The position numbers and the translations under genes were made by a program. The notes under the pieces were generated by a model, which saw only the letters and a program-made list of their open reading frames with translations, searched no databases and was not told the DNA's origin. From Ereboglobus sp. (GTDB taxonomy: Bacteria; Verrucomicrobiota; Verrucomicrobiia; Opitutales; Opitutaceae), in NCBI GenBank assembly GCA_029974595.1, contig JARKRC010000040.1, forward strand, positions 1-64,000: DNA of 64,000 nucleotides, written 5' to 3'. Shown here one piece after another: positions 8,965-18,019 of this stretch. Numbering within the stretch: the first letter of the stretch is position 1; every line of letters starts with the position of its first letter.

Positions 8965-9141
8965 ATGAACAACAGCACGAACATCCCGCCCGTCGCAAAA
9001 CCCGCCGGCCAGCATCACTATCGTGCATTCACCGGCACGCATCGCGTGGCCATCACCCTGCCCAACGGCGCCAGGCTCACCCGCGAGCTCGTGACCGCCA
9101 GCCTTGTCGGCGGTGTGAGCGAGCTCGCGGTGAAACTGTGA
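8965..9141 (+). CDS. Small hypothetical protein (58 aa)
   Basis: A 58-codon frame from ATG to TGA. The product has a disordered polar start (MNNSTNIPPVAKPAGQ) followed by a compact segment, HRVAITLPNGARLTREL, that could be a two-stranded beta unit. A TATAAT box lies about 26 bases upstream, just past the hairpin. I recognise no family. It is isolated between the plus-strand sugar-acid operon and the converging minus-strand operon. It could be a real small protein or a chance frame. Confidence 0.35.
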   Translation: MNNSTNIPPVAKPAGQHHYRAFTGTHRVAITLPNGARLTRELVTASLVGGVSELAVKL

Positions 9142-9213
9142 GGGTGACCTGCATCGTCTCCGTGGTGAAATGCTTTGGGTTGAACCGGAAGGCTTGCGCA
9201 GGGCGCGTTTCTC

Positions 9214-10035
9214 TTAGAGGTGCGCAGTGAATGCCTCGGGCAGTTCCGCCTTGGCGCGGAAGGCGTGGGCACGGCCGGCGTGCGTGTATTCGAAATGGGT
9301 TTCCCAGGAGTGCAGGAAGAGGCGTTTTTCGGCGGTGCGTTTTGCGAACTCGCGGTTGGCCCGGAAATCGCCGTAGGTGGCATCGCCGATGATCGGGAGA
9401 CAGCGCTTGGCGCATTGCACGCGGAGCTGGTGGCTGCGGCCCGTCTTCGGTTCCAATTGGATGAGCGAGATGGGCGCGCCCCCGGCGGCGGGCGAATCAC
9501 GGCGCGTCCGCAGGAGGGTCATGCGCGACTCGGCGGGGATGTTGCCGGCGCGGGCGTCGGTGCGGATCTGGCCGCCGCGTTTTTGCACGGCGAGGCGGTC
9601 GCGCCAGGTTTGCGATTTTTCCGCGGGATGACCAAAGACGAGCGCGGCGTAGGTTTTGCTGATGTGGCGTTCGCGGAAGAGAGTCCTGATTTCGCGGGCG
9701 AGCGCTTCCGTGGAGGCGAGAAGAATCACGCCGGAGGTTGCGGAATCGAGGCGGTTCAAAAGCCAGAGGCGGCGGACGTTTGCCTCGGTTTGCCACTCGA
9801 AGAATTCCCCGTTTGTTTCGTAGCGGGCATTCAGGAGCGAGCGGGGCTGGTCGCGCGGTTCGTTAGGGTGGGAGAGGATGCCGGCGGGTTTGTTGAGGGC
9901 GATGAGGCCGTTGGGGTCGCGGGTGATGAGGATCACGCCGCGGCCAAGAGGGAGCGTTGTCCGATGGTCGTCGGGGGGGGCAGAAACGAGGGAAGGCGTT
10001 TTTTCGCGGGGCTCCGCGCTCCTTGCGTTTTTCAC
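9214..10035 (-). CDS. RluA-family RNA pseudouridine synthase
   Basis: 273 residues if it starts at the GTG at 10035. That codon overlaps the TGA of the TonB-like gene by four bases (GTGA), a common coupling arrangement, so I prefer it to a longer frame running into that gene. The RluA signature RLDSATSG, with its catalytic Asp, is clear. It is followed by KTYAALVFG and the late motifs KTGRSHQLRVQ and GDATYGD. The enzyme isomerises specific uridines in rRNA or tRNA. No S4 domain is visible. Which RNA it modifies cannot be told. Confidence 0.85.
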   Translation of the reverse strand: MKNARSAEPREKTPSLVSAPPDDHRTTLPLGRGVILITRDPNGLIALNKPAGILSHPNEPRDQPRSLLNARYETNGEFFEWQTEANVRRLWLLNRLDSATSGVILLASTEALAREIRTLFRERHISKTYAALVFGHPAEKSQTWRDRLAVQKRGGQIRTDARAGNIPAESRMTLLRTRRDSPAAGGAPISLIQLEPKTGRSHQLRVQCAKRCLPIIGDATYGDFRANREFAKRTAEKRLFLHSWETHFEYTHAGRAHAFRAKAELPEAFTAHL

Positions 10036-11216
10036 GGGGTGCCGTAGTAGAAGGTGAAGGTCAGTTCCTGCGACTCGCCGAGCATGGCGATCATATCGTC
10101 CGTCCATTTGCCGTAGGGGGCGCGGTCGGCGATCGAGCTTCGGCAGATGCTGGTGGCCTGGCTTCCGCCGTTGCCTTCGGCTTCGATGATTTCGGCAATC
10201 TCGCCTTGGGAATTGAGGCGGAACTTGACCGTTATTTTCGTGCCGGTGGGAGGCCAGACGCGGCTGCGTTCGTTGAGGGCGTCGAATTGGATTTGGACGG
10301 TGTCGATGAGTTTTTGGAGGTATTGACTATAGGAGTTCCACTTGGCGTCAAAGCCGCTGATGCCGACGTTTTGGGTGCCGACTTTGTTCTCTGCGAGCAC
10401 GGCGGGGCGGACATTTTGGGCGACGCGGGGGCGTGGCTGGGGACGCTGGGGATCGATTTTGGGTTGGGTGACTTGAGGGCGGCCGACGAGGAGGGGGGCG
10501 TCGGGAAGGCCTTTGATGGGTTCGATGGCGTCGGGGGTTATGTTTTTGGCATTTTCGGGGAGTTTGTGCGCGCCCATGCCAACGCCTGTGGCGCTGTCAC
10601 CTTGGATTTTCTGGTCGCCGGAAAGCGGGTTTTGCTCGCGCTGGGCAGGTGTCGTTTCCGTCACGGCCTGGGATTCCTTGATTTCGGGAAGGGGCGGTGG
10701 AGCGGGGGGAAGCTGGATCTGGGGCTGGCGGAGTTGTCCGCTGACGATCTGGTTGGATTCCCAGTCTTTTTTGCCTTCGGTGGCGGCGCGGTCGCTTTTG
10801 CCTGTGGGGTCGGGTTTTTCCTGGGCGGCCTGCTGGTTTTGCGCGCCCATGTTGTTGGTTTTGTCGGGAATGTTTTCGGGGGCGTCGGGATTGGTCTCGA
10901 CGAATTGTTGCGGCGGGGGCTGCGGTTTTTGCGGGAGAAGGAATTCCTCGGGCTGGAGTTCGATGTCGAAGCTGGGTTTGGGCCTTTTGACTTCGCCAAC
11001 GCCGGCAGTGTGCTGGTGGTCGAGGTGGGTGATGAGGAGGTTGAATAGGAAAAGGCAGAGCAGCCAGACGCCGATGGTGAGGACGATGCCGACGGCTGTG
11101 GAGCGGCGGCGATCAGCCGCATCGATGTCCTCAAGGAGGGCATAGCGGGAGTCGCGGCGCGAGCGGGGCGCGGCGTCGAGCAGGCTTGATGGGCGTTCTT
11201 TGAGTGGCGGCGGCAT
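10032..11216 (-). CDS. TonB/TolA-like energy-transducer protein
   Basis: 394 residues. A short basic cytoplasmic segment precedes one membrane helix at about 43-63 (VGIVLTIGVWLLCLFLF). Then comes a long Pro/Gln/Lys-rich periplasmic spacer (about 80-280) and a C-terminal domain (about 295-394) that ends in a beta strand (LTFTFYYGTP). TonB-type proteins pass inner-membrane energy to outer-membrane receptors. The C-terminal domain, with VKFRLNSQGEIAEI, is like the TonB/TolA repeat. No exbB or exbD is adjacent. It may serve receptors such as the one at 52223, but nothing in the sequence links them directly. Confidence 0.7.
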   Translation of the reverse strand: MPPPLKERPSSLLDAAPRSRRDSRYALLEDIDAADRRRSTAVGIVLTIGVWLLCLFLFNLLITHLDHQHTAGVGEVKRPKPSFDIELQPEEFLLPQKPQPPPQQFVETNPDAPENIPDKTNNMGAQNQQAAQEKPDPTGKSDRAATEGKKDWESNQIVSGQLRQPQIQLPPAPPPLPEIKESQAVTETTPAQREQNPLSGDQKIQGDSATGVGMGAHKLPENAKNITPDAIEPIKGLPDAPLLVGRPQVTQPKIDPQRPQPRPRVAQNVRPAVLAENKVGTQNVGISGFDAKWNSYSQYLQKLIDTVQIQFDALNERSRVWPPTGTKITVKFRLNSQGEIAEIIEAEGNGGSQATSICRSSIADRAPYGKWTDDMIAMLGESQELTFTFYYGTP

Positions 11217-11266
11217 GCAATGTGTCGTTTGTCGTATTTGTTATACAACAAGTGACGGCTGATTGT

Positions 11267-11857
11267 TCAAAACGTGCCGGAGATACCGCAGCGGGTCAAA
11301 ATTTGTTTAACGGTTTCCATCGGGAGGCCCATGATGTTGGTGAAGGAGCCCTGCCAGTGGTCGATGATGAGGTCGCGGCCTTCCTGGATGCCGTAGGCGC
11401 CGGCTTTGTCGAGAGGGTTCACGATTTTGAAATAGGCGTCGATGGCGTCGTCGTCGAGGGGCTTGAAGGTGACCTGGCTCGTGACGCCTTCGTCGATGCT
11501 GATTTTGCGTGAGAGATTGCGAAGGGCGACGCCGGTGAAGACGGTGTGCGTGCGGCCGGCGAGGCGTTTGAGCATGGCGCGGGCCTCGGCGAGGCCGGAG
11601 GGCTTGTTGAGGACGGTGTCGTCGATGTAAACGGTGGTGTCGGCGCCGAGGACCCAGTCATCGGGATGACGCGCGGCGACGTGGCCGGCCTTGAGGGCGG
11701 CGTTGTGGGCGACCATCGTGCGCGGGTGCGTGGCCGGGTCTTCGTGCTCGGTGACGTCGGCGACGACCACGTCGAAGGGGATGCCGAGTTGAGCGAGGAG
11801 TTCGCGGCGGCGGGGCGAGGCGGAGGCGAGGATGAGGCGTGATTGCGGCGGCGTCAT
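11267..11857 (-). CDS. maf: Maf-like nucleoside triphosphate pyrophosphatase
   Basis: 196 residues, the normal length for Maf/YhdE. The N-terminal signature LILASASPRRRELLAQLG is intact, as are VLGADT near residue 70 and the late KAGAYGIQEG segment with the conserved Lys and Gln. Maf proteins hydrolyse non-canonical or canonical NTPs (dTTP, UTP or modified bases) to monophosphates and pyrophosphate in the cytoplasm, and some affect septum formation. Its ATG overlaps the stop of the upstream glycosyltransferase as ATGA, so the two are probably translated together. Confidence 0.92.
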   Translation of the reverse strand: MTPPQSRLILASASPRRRELLAQLGIPFDVVVADVTEHEDPATHPRTMVAHNAALKAGHVAARHPDDWVLGADTTVYIDDTVLNKPSGLAEARAMLKRLAGRTHTVFTGVALRNLSRKISIDEGVTSQVTFKPLDDDAIDAYFKIVNPLDKAGAYGIQEGRDLIIDHWQGSFTNIMGLPMETVKQILTRCGISGTF

Positions 11858-12570
11858 GGCGAAAGCCGCAGGCGGATGAGATCGCGAAACATTTGCGCGC
11901 CGTGACGGAGGGCGCGCACGGTGGAGTGGGGGGCGTCGGTCCAGCGGACGGGCATTGTGAGCACGCCGAGGCCAAGGCGGCGCGCGAGGAGAAAAACTTC
12001 CACGTCGAAGGCGAAACCGTCGAGGCGCGCCCGTTCAAAGATGGCGCGGGCGGCGGCGGCGCGGAACATTTTGAAGCCGCATTGGGTGTCGCGTGTTTTT
12101 ATGCCGCGGGGAAAGAGGATGCGGGCGGCCAGGTTGAAGACATGGCTGAGCATCGGACGCGATTTGCCGGGGTTGCGGGTGATGAGGCTTCCGATGTCGC
12201 GACGGTCGCCGGCGATCATCGAAACGCCGGGATGTTTTTCGAGGAGCGCGATGGATTCGGCGATGGCGGCGGGTTCCGTGCTGAGGTCGGCGTCCATGTA
12301 GCAGGCAAAATCGCCCTTGGCCCGAAGCATGCCGGAGCGGACGGCGTAGCCTTTACCGCGGTGGACCTGGTTGTCGATCGCGTGCCAGCCGGGATGCGCG
12401 GCGGCGATTTCCCGCGCGATGGCGAGGGTGTTGTCCAGGCAGCGTTCAACGATCAGGAGCACTTCGTGCTCCACGGGGAGCGCGGACAAGTAGGCGGCGA
12501 GGCGGGGCAGGGTTGCCGGAATGCGCCGCGCTTCGTTGTAACAAGGGATTATGATTGAAACCAGCGGCAA
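11854..12570 (-). CDS. Family 2 glycosyltransferase (DPG-synthase-like)
   Basis: 238 residues. The GT-A core is evident: VSIIIPCYNEARRI at the N-terminus, DNQVHRGKGYAVRSGM, the metal/sugar-nucleotide motif MDADLS near residue 93, and TRDTQCGFKMF, characteristic of dolichyl/polyprenyl-phosphate glucosyl- and mannosyltransferases. No C-terminal membrane domain is present, so it is a single-domain enzyme acting at the cytoplasmic face. The apparent start is TTG (12568-12570), since no ATG or GTG fits upstream. It overlaps maf by four bases. Confidence 0.85.
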   Translation of the reverse strand: MPLVSIIIPCYNEARRIPATLPRLAAYLSALPVEHEVLLIVERCLDNTLAIAREIAAAHPGWHAIDNQVHRGKGYAVRSGMLRAKGDFACYMDADLSTEPAAIAESIALLEKHPGVSMIAGDRRDIGSLITRNPGKSRPMLSHVFNLAARILFPRGIKTRDTQCGFKMFRAAAARAIFERARLDGFAFDVEVFLLARRLGLGVLTMPVRWTDAPHSTVRALRHGAQMFRDLIRLRLSP

Positions 12571-12665
12571 TGGAGAAGCGGGGGCTCCGCGACGCCGATT
12601 TTGGGCGTGTGTGGTTTTTGGAGGGCGCGGCGTCGCGGAGCTTCGCCCTCCATTTCAGGCGCGGG

Positions 12666-13325
12666 TTATTTCCCCCAGACTTCGATCTCGATGTAGTGGT
12701 TGGCGGAATTGGCGGTGTTGCCTCTGCTGTAGAAGCGCACGTAGCGGCCGCTGACGCCATTCACCGGGATGACGCGGCCTCTGCTGGTGTCGACATAGGA
12801 CTTGTCGGTTCCTTTGCCAAGGCCGCTGGAGTTGTCGTCGTCGTTGTTGAAGACGGTGGTTGTGCCGGTGAGAAAATCGGCGTCGTTCGAGATCTGGACG
12901 ATGACATCGTGATAAACGCGTTCCTGCGAGTGAAAGTGCCAGAGGGCGATGGCATGGATTTTGTGTTCCTTGCCGAGGTCGACCTGCACCCATTGCTTGC
13001 CATCGCCGAGTTCGACGAAGCAGCCTTCGTCGGAGTCCTTGTCGCCGTCGGTGATTTGTTCGAGCATGCCGATGACGGGCATGGTGTCGCTGGAGGTGAC
13101 GGGTTTGTTGAGGGCGAGGTTAGTGGAGCCTGCCGGAATCATCACGGGCGGGCGGGCGGCGATGTCGGCGGCGCTTTCAAGGTTGGAAACCTTGATGGCG
13201 ACGGGCGTGCCGGCGAGCTTCGGCTTGGGAAGCTGGGTTTTGAAGGGCACCATTTTGTCCTGGGCGCCGCAGCTGGCGCAGACAAGCAGCGCGAGTGAGG
13301 AGAGAAGAAGGGATTTGAGTTTCAT
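12666..13325 (-). CDS. Secreted F5/8C (discoidin)-like domain protein
   Basis: 219 residues. The N-terminus is a signal peptide with Cys residues (LLVCASCGAQ) that is close to, but not a canonical, lipobox, so it may be a lipoprotein. From about residue 90 the sequence follows the F5/8 type C / discoidin pattern: LALNKPVTSSDT, WVQVDLGKEHKIHAIALW, and GRYVRFYS with a final beta strand (YIEIEVWG). Such domains bind carbohydrate or lipid surfaces. No catalytic domain is attached. It sits just below the Gfo/Idh oxidoreductase, probably in the same operon. Function beyond ligand binding is unknown. Confidence 0.7.
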   Translation of the reverse strand: MKLKSLLLSSLALLVCASCGAQDKMVPFKTQLPKPKLAGTPVAIKVSNLESAADIAARPPVMIPAGSTNLALNKPVTSSDTMPVIGMLEQITDGDKDSDEGCFVELGDGKQWVQVDLGKEHKIHAIALWHFHSQERVYHDVIVQISNDADFLTGTTTVFNNDDDNSSGLGKGTDKSYVDTSRGRVIPVNGVSGRYVRFYSRGNTANSANHYIEIEVWGK

Positions 13326-13405
13326 GTGTGGTTTTCGGATGAAGGTTTTTGAACCGCGGGTTTGCGCAGATGGACGCAGGCGGCGCGGGTTGGGTGCATT
13401 GTTTT

Positions 13406-14752
13406 TTATGCGATGAAGTCCTCGGGCTTGAAGGTGAGGCGTTTGCCGGCGGCGATGGAGTCGTTGACGCGGTAGATGGGCACTTCGTTTTCGAAGGCGT
13501 GCGCGCCGTCGCAGGTGAGCTTGGTTTTGCCCTGGATGGCCCCGAAGAAGTTTTCGAGGTGCGGCTGGTGGATCGCCTTGTTCAACACGACGGGGATTTC
13601 GAAGGAGGTGAGCGCCTTGGTTTCGCGGACGTCAACGACGGCGTTGGCGTTGGCAGGCTCGGCGGGAGCGTCGATTTTGCGAAGGTAGTTTTTTTTCACC
13701 CACTGATCCCACTCGGGGGCGCGGTCTTCGCGGAAGATTTTGGTGAGCTTGGGATTTTCCGAGATGCAGATGGAGCCCTCGTCGCCCATGAAGTTTTCGA
13801 AATAGCCGCCGCCGGAGCTCGTGGCGGTTTGCACCTGATAGAAGGCGCGCGCGGTGCCGTGGGGCAGCGGGTATTCGTAGATGACCATGACGTTGTCATA
13901 CCATTCGTGGGTTTTGTAATAATCCACGCCGCCGGAGGCATAGACGCTGGTCGGGTTTGCGCCGAGGAACCAGGCGAAGATGTCGATCTGGTGCGCGCCG
14001 AGGTCGGAGATGGGGCCGCCGGAGAGGTCGCGGAACCAGCGCCAGTTGCGGAACTGGTGCATGTCCTTGTAACCGTATTTCTTGAGGGTGGCATCATCGA
14101 TGGCGTAGGCCTTCGGGAAGCCGAGGTCGTCGGTGACGGCGCGGTTCCATTGGGCGTTGGCGCCGACAAATTTGCCCTGGAGTTTCGCGTTCTTGATGAG
14201 GTTGTTGTAAACGTGGAGGTAGCGGGGATTGCTGCGGCGCTGGTGTCCGATCTGGAGGAGCTTGCCGGTGGATTGCATGGCTTTGACCATGGCGCGGGCG
14301 CCTTCGATGGTGTTGGACATCATCTTTTCGCAATAGACGTGCAGGCCGGCGTTGAGGCACATGACGGTGTGCGGGGAGTGCCAGATGTCGGGCGTGGCGA
14401 TGATGGCGGCGTCGAGGTCTTTCTCCTTGGCGAGCATGTCCTCGATGTCGGCGTAGGCGTTTACGTTATGACCGGCTTTCTTGAGTTTGTTCTGGCCGTA
14501 TTGGAGGGCGTATTTCCAGATGTCGCAGACGGCGCGGAATTTCAGGCCGGGGATGTTGAGCATCGCGTCCAGGAGGATGCGGCCTTGCGCGCCGAGGCCG
14601 ACGAGGGCGATGTTGAGCTCCGAGTTGGGCGAGCGTCCGGCTTGCGCGATGGCGAAGGGCGCGGTGCGCGAGAGGACGAGGCCGGCGGTGGCAAAGGCTC
14701 CGGCGGCAAGGAATTTGCGACGGGTGAAAAGTGGCGTGACAGGTGTGGACAT
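13406..14752 (-). CDS. Tat-exported Gfo/Idh/MocA-family oxidoreductase
   Basis: 448 residues from the ATG at 14752, which places a twin-arginine signal at the start (TRRKFLAAGAF with Arg11-Arg12, then a hydrophobic stretch). A longer upstream frame runs into the next gene and was rejected. The Rossmann domain follows (ELNIALVGLGAQGRIL), then VYCEKMMSNT, the usual EKP-type loop with Met-Met in place of Pro. The middle carries GGPISDLGAHQIDIFAW, typical of these dehydrogenases. NAD(P)-linked sugar or glycoside oxidoreductase activity after folded export is the family expectation. Substrate unknown. Confidence 0.85.
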   Translation of the reverse strand: MSTPVTPLFTRRKFLAAGAFATAGLVLSRTAPFAIAQAGRSPNSELNIALVGLGAQGRILLDAMLNIPGLKFRAVCDIWKYALQYGQNKLKKAGHNVNAYADIEDMLAKEKDLDAAIIATPDIWHSPHTVMCLNAGLHVYCEKMMSNTIEGARAMVKAMQSTGKLLQIGHQRRSNPRYLHVYNNLIKNAKLQGKFVGANAQWNRAVTDDLGFPKAYAIDDATLKKYGYKDMHQFRNWRWFRDLSGGPISDLGAHQIDIFAWFLGANPTSVYASGGVDYYKTHEWYDNVMVIYEYPLPHGTARAFYQVQTATSSGGGYFENFMGDEGSICISENPKLTKIFREDRAPEWDQWVKKNYLRKIDAPAEPANANAVVDVRETKALTSFEIPVVLNKAIHQPHLENFFGAIQGKTKLTCDGAHAFENEVPIYRVNDSIAAGKRLTFKPEDFIA

Positions 14753-14772
14753 GACAGGTGTTTTTATGGTGA

Positions 14773-15327
14773 TTATTTCTTGCCGCAGCAGAGGGCCCAG
14801 CGGTTGTGATCGACCCATTTGAGGGCGAGCGCGACCATGATGGCGTGGATGGCAAGCCACGCGATGCCGGCGTCCTGGTTGAGGAAGATCATGCCGACGG
14901 TGAGGGTCACGTAGATGATGCCCTGAATGAAAAGGTTGATGCGGGGGGCGATGCCGAGAAGGAGCGCGATGCCGGTGATGAGGAGCAGGGGGCCGAGGGC
15001 GTAGCCGTAGGCGGTGAGCGCCCAGCCGGGCATGAGCGGTTCGGCGCGGAGGGAGTTTTCGAGCGAGGGCGCCATGCCGTGGTAATGCGCGAGTCCATAG
15101 ACCTTGGTTTTCACCTCTACCATCGCGCCGCTGATGTCGGGATTGCCGAATTCATCGAGCAGGGGCTTCTGCACCATCTTGGTGCCGGTGAATTTCTCGA
15201 TGCCGGTCACGATGGCGCGAGTGGCGAGCCATACCCGCAGGACGATGAAACCGAGCGAGGCGCCGCTTGGAAGCCAGGAGGCGCATGTGCATGAGGAGCT
15301 TTTGGCAGAGTCGGGGGAGGTGGTCAT
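14773..15327 (-). CDS. DoxX-like inner-membrane protein
   Basis: 184 residues with about four hydrophobic segments: GFIVLRVWLATRAIVTGIEK, WALTAYGYALGPLLLITGIA, INLFIQGIIYVTLTVGMIF and IAWLAIHAIMVALALKW. The spacing and the Arg-x-x-x-Gly-x-x-Lys-Phe pattern of helix 1 resemble DoxX/DoxD quinone-linked proteins. A Cys-rich patch (SSCTCASW) is at the N-terminus and a CCGKK tail at the C-terminus. It ends 20 bases before the Tat-exported oxidoreductase, so it may serve the same pathway as an electron acceptor partner. That link is inference. Confidence 0.65.
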   Translation of the reverse strand: MTTSPDSAKSSSCTCASWLPSGASLGFIVLRVWLATRAIVTGIEKFTGTKMVQKPLLDEFGNPDISGAMVEVKTKVYGLAHYHGMAPSLENSLRAEPLMPGWALTAYGYALGPLLLITGIALLLGIAPRINLFIQGIIYVTLTVGMIFLNQDAGIAWLAIHAIMVALALKWVDHNRWALCCGKK

Positions 15328-15499
15328 GGATTAATTGGTAATGGAGGGCGAAAAGTTTTAAGTAAGATGAAAATGGTGCGAGTAAAAAAAACACCTCTTT
15401 CTGCAATATTCGTGCAACCATGCGCGGCTGCGATTTTTAAGAAGTTTTGATTGAAGTTGTTTTTCGCCGCTTCAAATTTTGGGCGTTCACGGAAATCAG

Positions 15500-16486
15500 A
15501 TGGGCACGCACGCATTCACTCACGAGGCAATGAACACGGTGTTCGATTTCCGCATCCGGCATGCGGATGCGGACTACGCGCGCCATGCCGCGCAGGCGGC
15601 GTTTGCCGGGGTGGACCGCCTCGACACGATTTTGAGCCGCTTTGCCGAGGGGAGCGACGTGTGGCGCATCAATCATGCCGGGGACGGCGAGACGGTGACA
15701 ATCAGCGAGGAGTGCCATGAATGCCTGCGCCAGGCCGTGCGCATGGCGATGGCGACGGAGGGGGCTTTTAATGTGTCCGTCGGCGAGGCCGCTGACCTGG
15801 CGAAAAAGCACGAAAGGAAAAAAGCTCCCGTGTCGCAATTGCGATCCGTGCTCCGGCGGAGCGCGGACGCGCTTGTTTCTCTGTCCGAGGACGCGCTTGC
15901 GGTGCACATAGAACGCAGCGGGATTTCAGTCGATCTGGGCGCGATCGGGAAGGGGTTTGCGCTGGATCGGGCCCGCGCGCTGCTTTGCGAATGGGGGATC
16001 AGACATGCGCTGTTGAGCGCGGGCGGGAGCTCGGTGCTCGCGATGGGCGCGGACTCGGCGAAGCACGCCGCGCCGCGCGGACGCGATTGCGAAAACCTTG
16101 TCACGGTCAGGCCAAAGGCGGGCGGCTGGGTCGTGAATGTCGCGGGTGACAAGCTCACGGTTCCGCTGACGCTGCATAATTGCGCGGCGGGCAGCTCGGG
16201 CACCGCGGAGCAGGGCAGGCACATAATCGATCCGCGCCGCGGCGGGCAGAGCTACACGCATGTGCGCACCTGGGCGCTGGCTCCGTGCGCGGCGGCGGCG
16301 GACGCGCTTTCGACGGCGTGCATGACGATGATGCCGGAGGAAATCACAAAGGCTTTGCGCGAATTGGGCAAAGGCCACGCCGTCATCACCGAGGACACAA
16401 ACGGACGGCTTCACATTTGCCGGCGTTCGGGCGTGTGGACGCAAATCAAGCGGACACATGCGCTGAGCTGGCCTCCTTCGGCATGA
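15500..16486 (+). CDS. apbE: ApbE-family FAD:protein FMN transferase
   Basis: 328 residues from the ATG at 15500 (a TTG seven codons earlier is possible). Features of ApbE are visible: HEAMNTVFDFRI at the N-terminus, the FNVSVGEAADL segment, SVDLGAIGKGFALDRA near the middle, HALLSAGGSSVLAMG, and THVRTWALAPCAAAADALSTA with the Mg-binding Asp-Ala-x-x-Thr region. Members attach FMN covalently to Thr/Ser of flavoproteins such as NqrB/C or RnfG. No lipobox or signal peptide is seen, so this copy may act in the cytoplasm. Its stop overlaps the next ATG as ATGA. Confidence 0.85.
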   Translation: MGTHAFTHEAMNTVFDFRIRHADADYARHAAQAAFAGVDRLDTILSRFAEGSDVWRINHAGDGETVTISEECHECLRQAVRMAMATEGAFNVSVGEAADLAKKHERKKAPVSQLRSVLRRSADALVSLSEDALAVHIERSGISVDLGAIGKGFALDRARALLCEWGIRHALLSAGGSSVLAMGADSAKHAAPRGRDCENLVTVRPKAGGWVVNVAGDKLTVPLTLHNCAAGSSGTAEQGRHIIDPRRGGQSYTHVRTWALAPCAAAADALSTACMTMMPEEITKALRELGKGHAVITEDTNGRLHICRRSGVWTQIKRTHALSWPPSA

Positions 16487-17982
16487 AAACGGCGCACAGC
16501 AGCAAAAGCGCGCATGCGCCAGGGAGCGGCCCGCATCCGAAGGGCAGGGCGGGCCTGTTGCTGCTGCTGGTGCTGGCGCTTGCCGGGGCGGCGCGCCTGG
16601 CGGATTTGGGGTCGCGCCCGATGCATGCGGACGAGGCCGTGCAGGCTTACATTTTTGCTGGCCTGCTGGAGCACGGGGAATATCGTTACGATCCGTCGCA
16701 TTACCACGGGCCGCTGCCGCATTTCATCAACCTGCCGCTGATGCGCGCGATGGGCGTGCGTTTTCTGGATGCGCTCCAGGCGTGGCAGTTCCGCCTGCAA
16801 CCGGCGCTCGCGGGCTTGCTGCTCGTGGCGCTGGCGGGCGCGTGCGCGGGGAATGATGCGCGGGCGCGGCGCCGGGCGATGTTGCTCGCGGCCGTTTCGC
16901 CGATGCTGGTCTATTTCAGTCGCATGGCCATCCACGAGACGCTGCTCGCCGTTTGCGCGCTGGGCGTGCCGTTTGCGGTTTCGCGCTGGTTGCTGACGCG
17001 GAGGATGCCGTGGCTGTTGCTGGCGGCGGCGGCGTTCGGCTGCATGCATGCGACAAAGGAAACGTGGTGCATCGTCGCGTTTGGCTGGGCCGTGGCCGCG
17101 GCGGTCTTGTGGCCGCGGCGGATGTGGCGCGCGGTGCGCTCCGCCGGGGTGTGGCGGATCGCGCTGGCCTTGGGCGTGGCGATGGGAATCTCGTTCCTGC
17201 TTTACTCGGACTTTGGCAAACACCCGGAGGGTTTTGCCGATGCGTGGCGCACGCTGTTTGCCTACCGCACCGGAGGCGGGCATGAAAAAGGCTGGTGGTA
17301 TTATCTGGCGCAGTGCTTCGGCATCTGGCCCGCGGGCGAGGGCGTGATCGCATTGCTCGCGCTCGCGGGCGGCGCGATGCTGTGGCGTCGGCGCAAAAAC
17401 CGCCGCGACGGACACGCGGTGCCGGGTCTGCCGGTGTTTCTGGCGGTGTCGGGTGCGGCGCAGTTGGTCGTGTATTCCATGATCAAATACAAAACGCCTT
17501 GGCTTGCGCTGGCGCCGCTGGTTTCGTTTGTGCCGCTGGCGGCGCACGGATGGCTCTGGCTGCAAGGGCGGGCGGCGGGGTTTTCATTGCGGACGGCGGC
17601 GCTCGCGCTGGCGGTCGCGGCGGGGCTGGCCGCCCCGATGTTCTGGAGTTGTTTCAAGCAGCCGGAGCACGCCGGCATCCCTTATGTATATGCGCCGACG
17701 CTGCCGGAGGCGGACGCGGAGCTGGCGCGAGTCGCGGCGGATCTGCCGCCGGATGCGATGGTTGCCGTGATTGGCGGCGATTACTGGCCGCTCCCGTGGT
17801 ATTTCCGGGCGCGGCGGGAGCGGACGGGGTACTTCTCGGAGGCGGGCGCGCCGTCGGCGGCGGAGTTGCGGGAGTTTGCGCTGGTGATTCGCGCGGGATA
17901 CCAGCTCGATCCGGCGGCGACGGGGAAAGGCTGGCGCGTGCTTGAGTTGAGGCCGGGATACTTTGCGAGCGTTTCACGGTAG
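16483..17982 (+). CDS. Agl23-like (TIGR03663-type) polytopic glycosyltransferase-family membrane protein
   Basis: 499 residues from the ATG that overlaps the apbE stop by four bases. It has about ten hydrophobic segments and the ArnT/PMT-like early motif RPMHADEAVQAY (Asp-Glu in the first extracytoplasmic loop), then YDPSHYHGPLPHF. This combination is typical of the archaeal and bacterial 'flippase activity-associated protein Agl23' group within the GT39/GT83 superfamily. Such proteins transfer sugars from polyprenyl-phosphate donors. The soluble C-terminal part (about 400-499) carries VAVIGGDYWPLPWYFR. Acceptor and sugar are unknown. Confidence 0.78.
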   Translation: MKTAHSSKSAHAPGSGPHPKGRAGLLLLLVLALAGAARLADLGSRPMHADEAVQAYIFAGLLEHGEYRYDPSHYHGPLPHFINLPLMRAMGVRFLDALQAWQFRLQPALAGLLLVALAGACAGNDARARRRAMLLAAVSPMLVYFSRMAIHETLLAVCALGVPFAVSRWLLTRRMPWLLLAAAAFGCMHATKETWCIVAFGWAVAAAVLWPRRMWRAVRSAGVWRIALALGVAMGISFLLYSDFGKHPEGFADAWRTLFAYRTGGGHEKGWWYYLAQCFGIWPAGEGVIALLALAGGAMLWRRRKNRRDGHAVPGLPVFLAVSGAAQLVVYSMIKYKTPWLALAPLVSFVPLAAHGWLWLQGRAAGFSLRTAALALAVAAGLAAPMFWSCFKQPEHAGIPYVYAPTLPEADAELARVAADLPPDAMVAVIGGDYWPLPWYFRARRERTGYFSEAGAPSAAELREFALVIRAGYQLDPAATGKGWRVLELRPGYFASVSR

Positions 17983-18019
17983 CAGGTTTTTCCATCGTGG
18001 CGGCATTCCACGGAATACG

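Noticed and set aside
13349-14809. 486-codon plus-strand frame
   Set aside because: Antisense to the Tat-signal Gfo/Idh gene, which has clear motifs.
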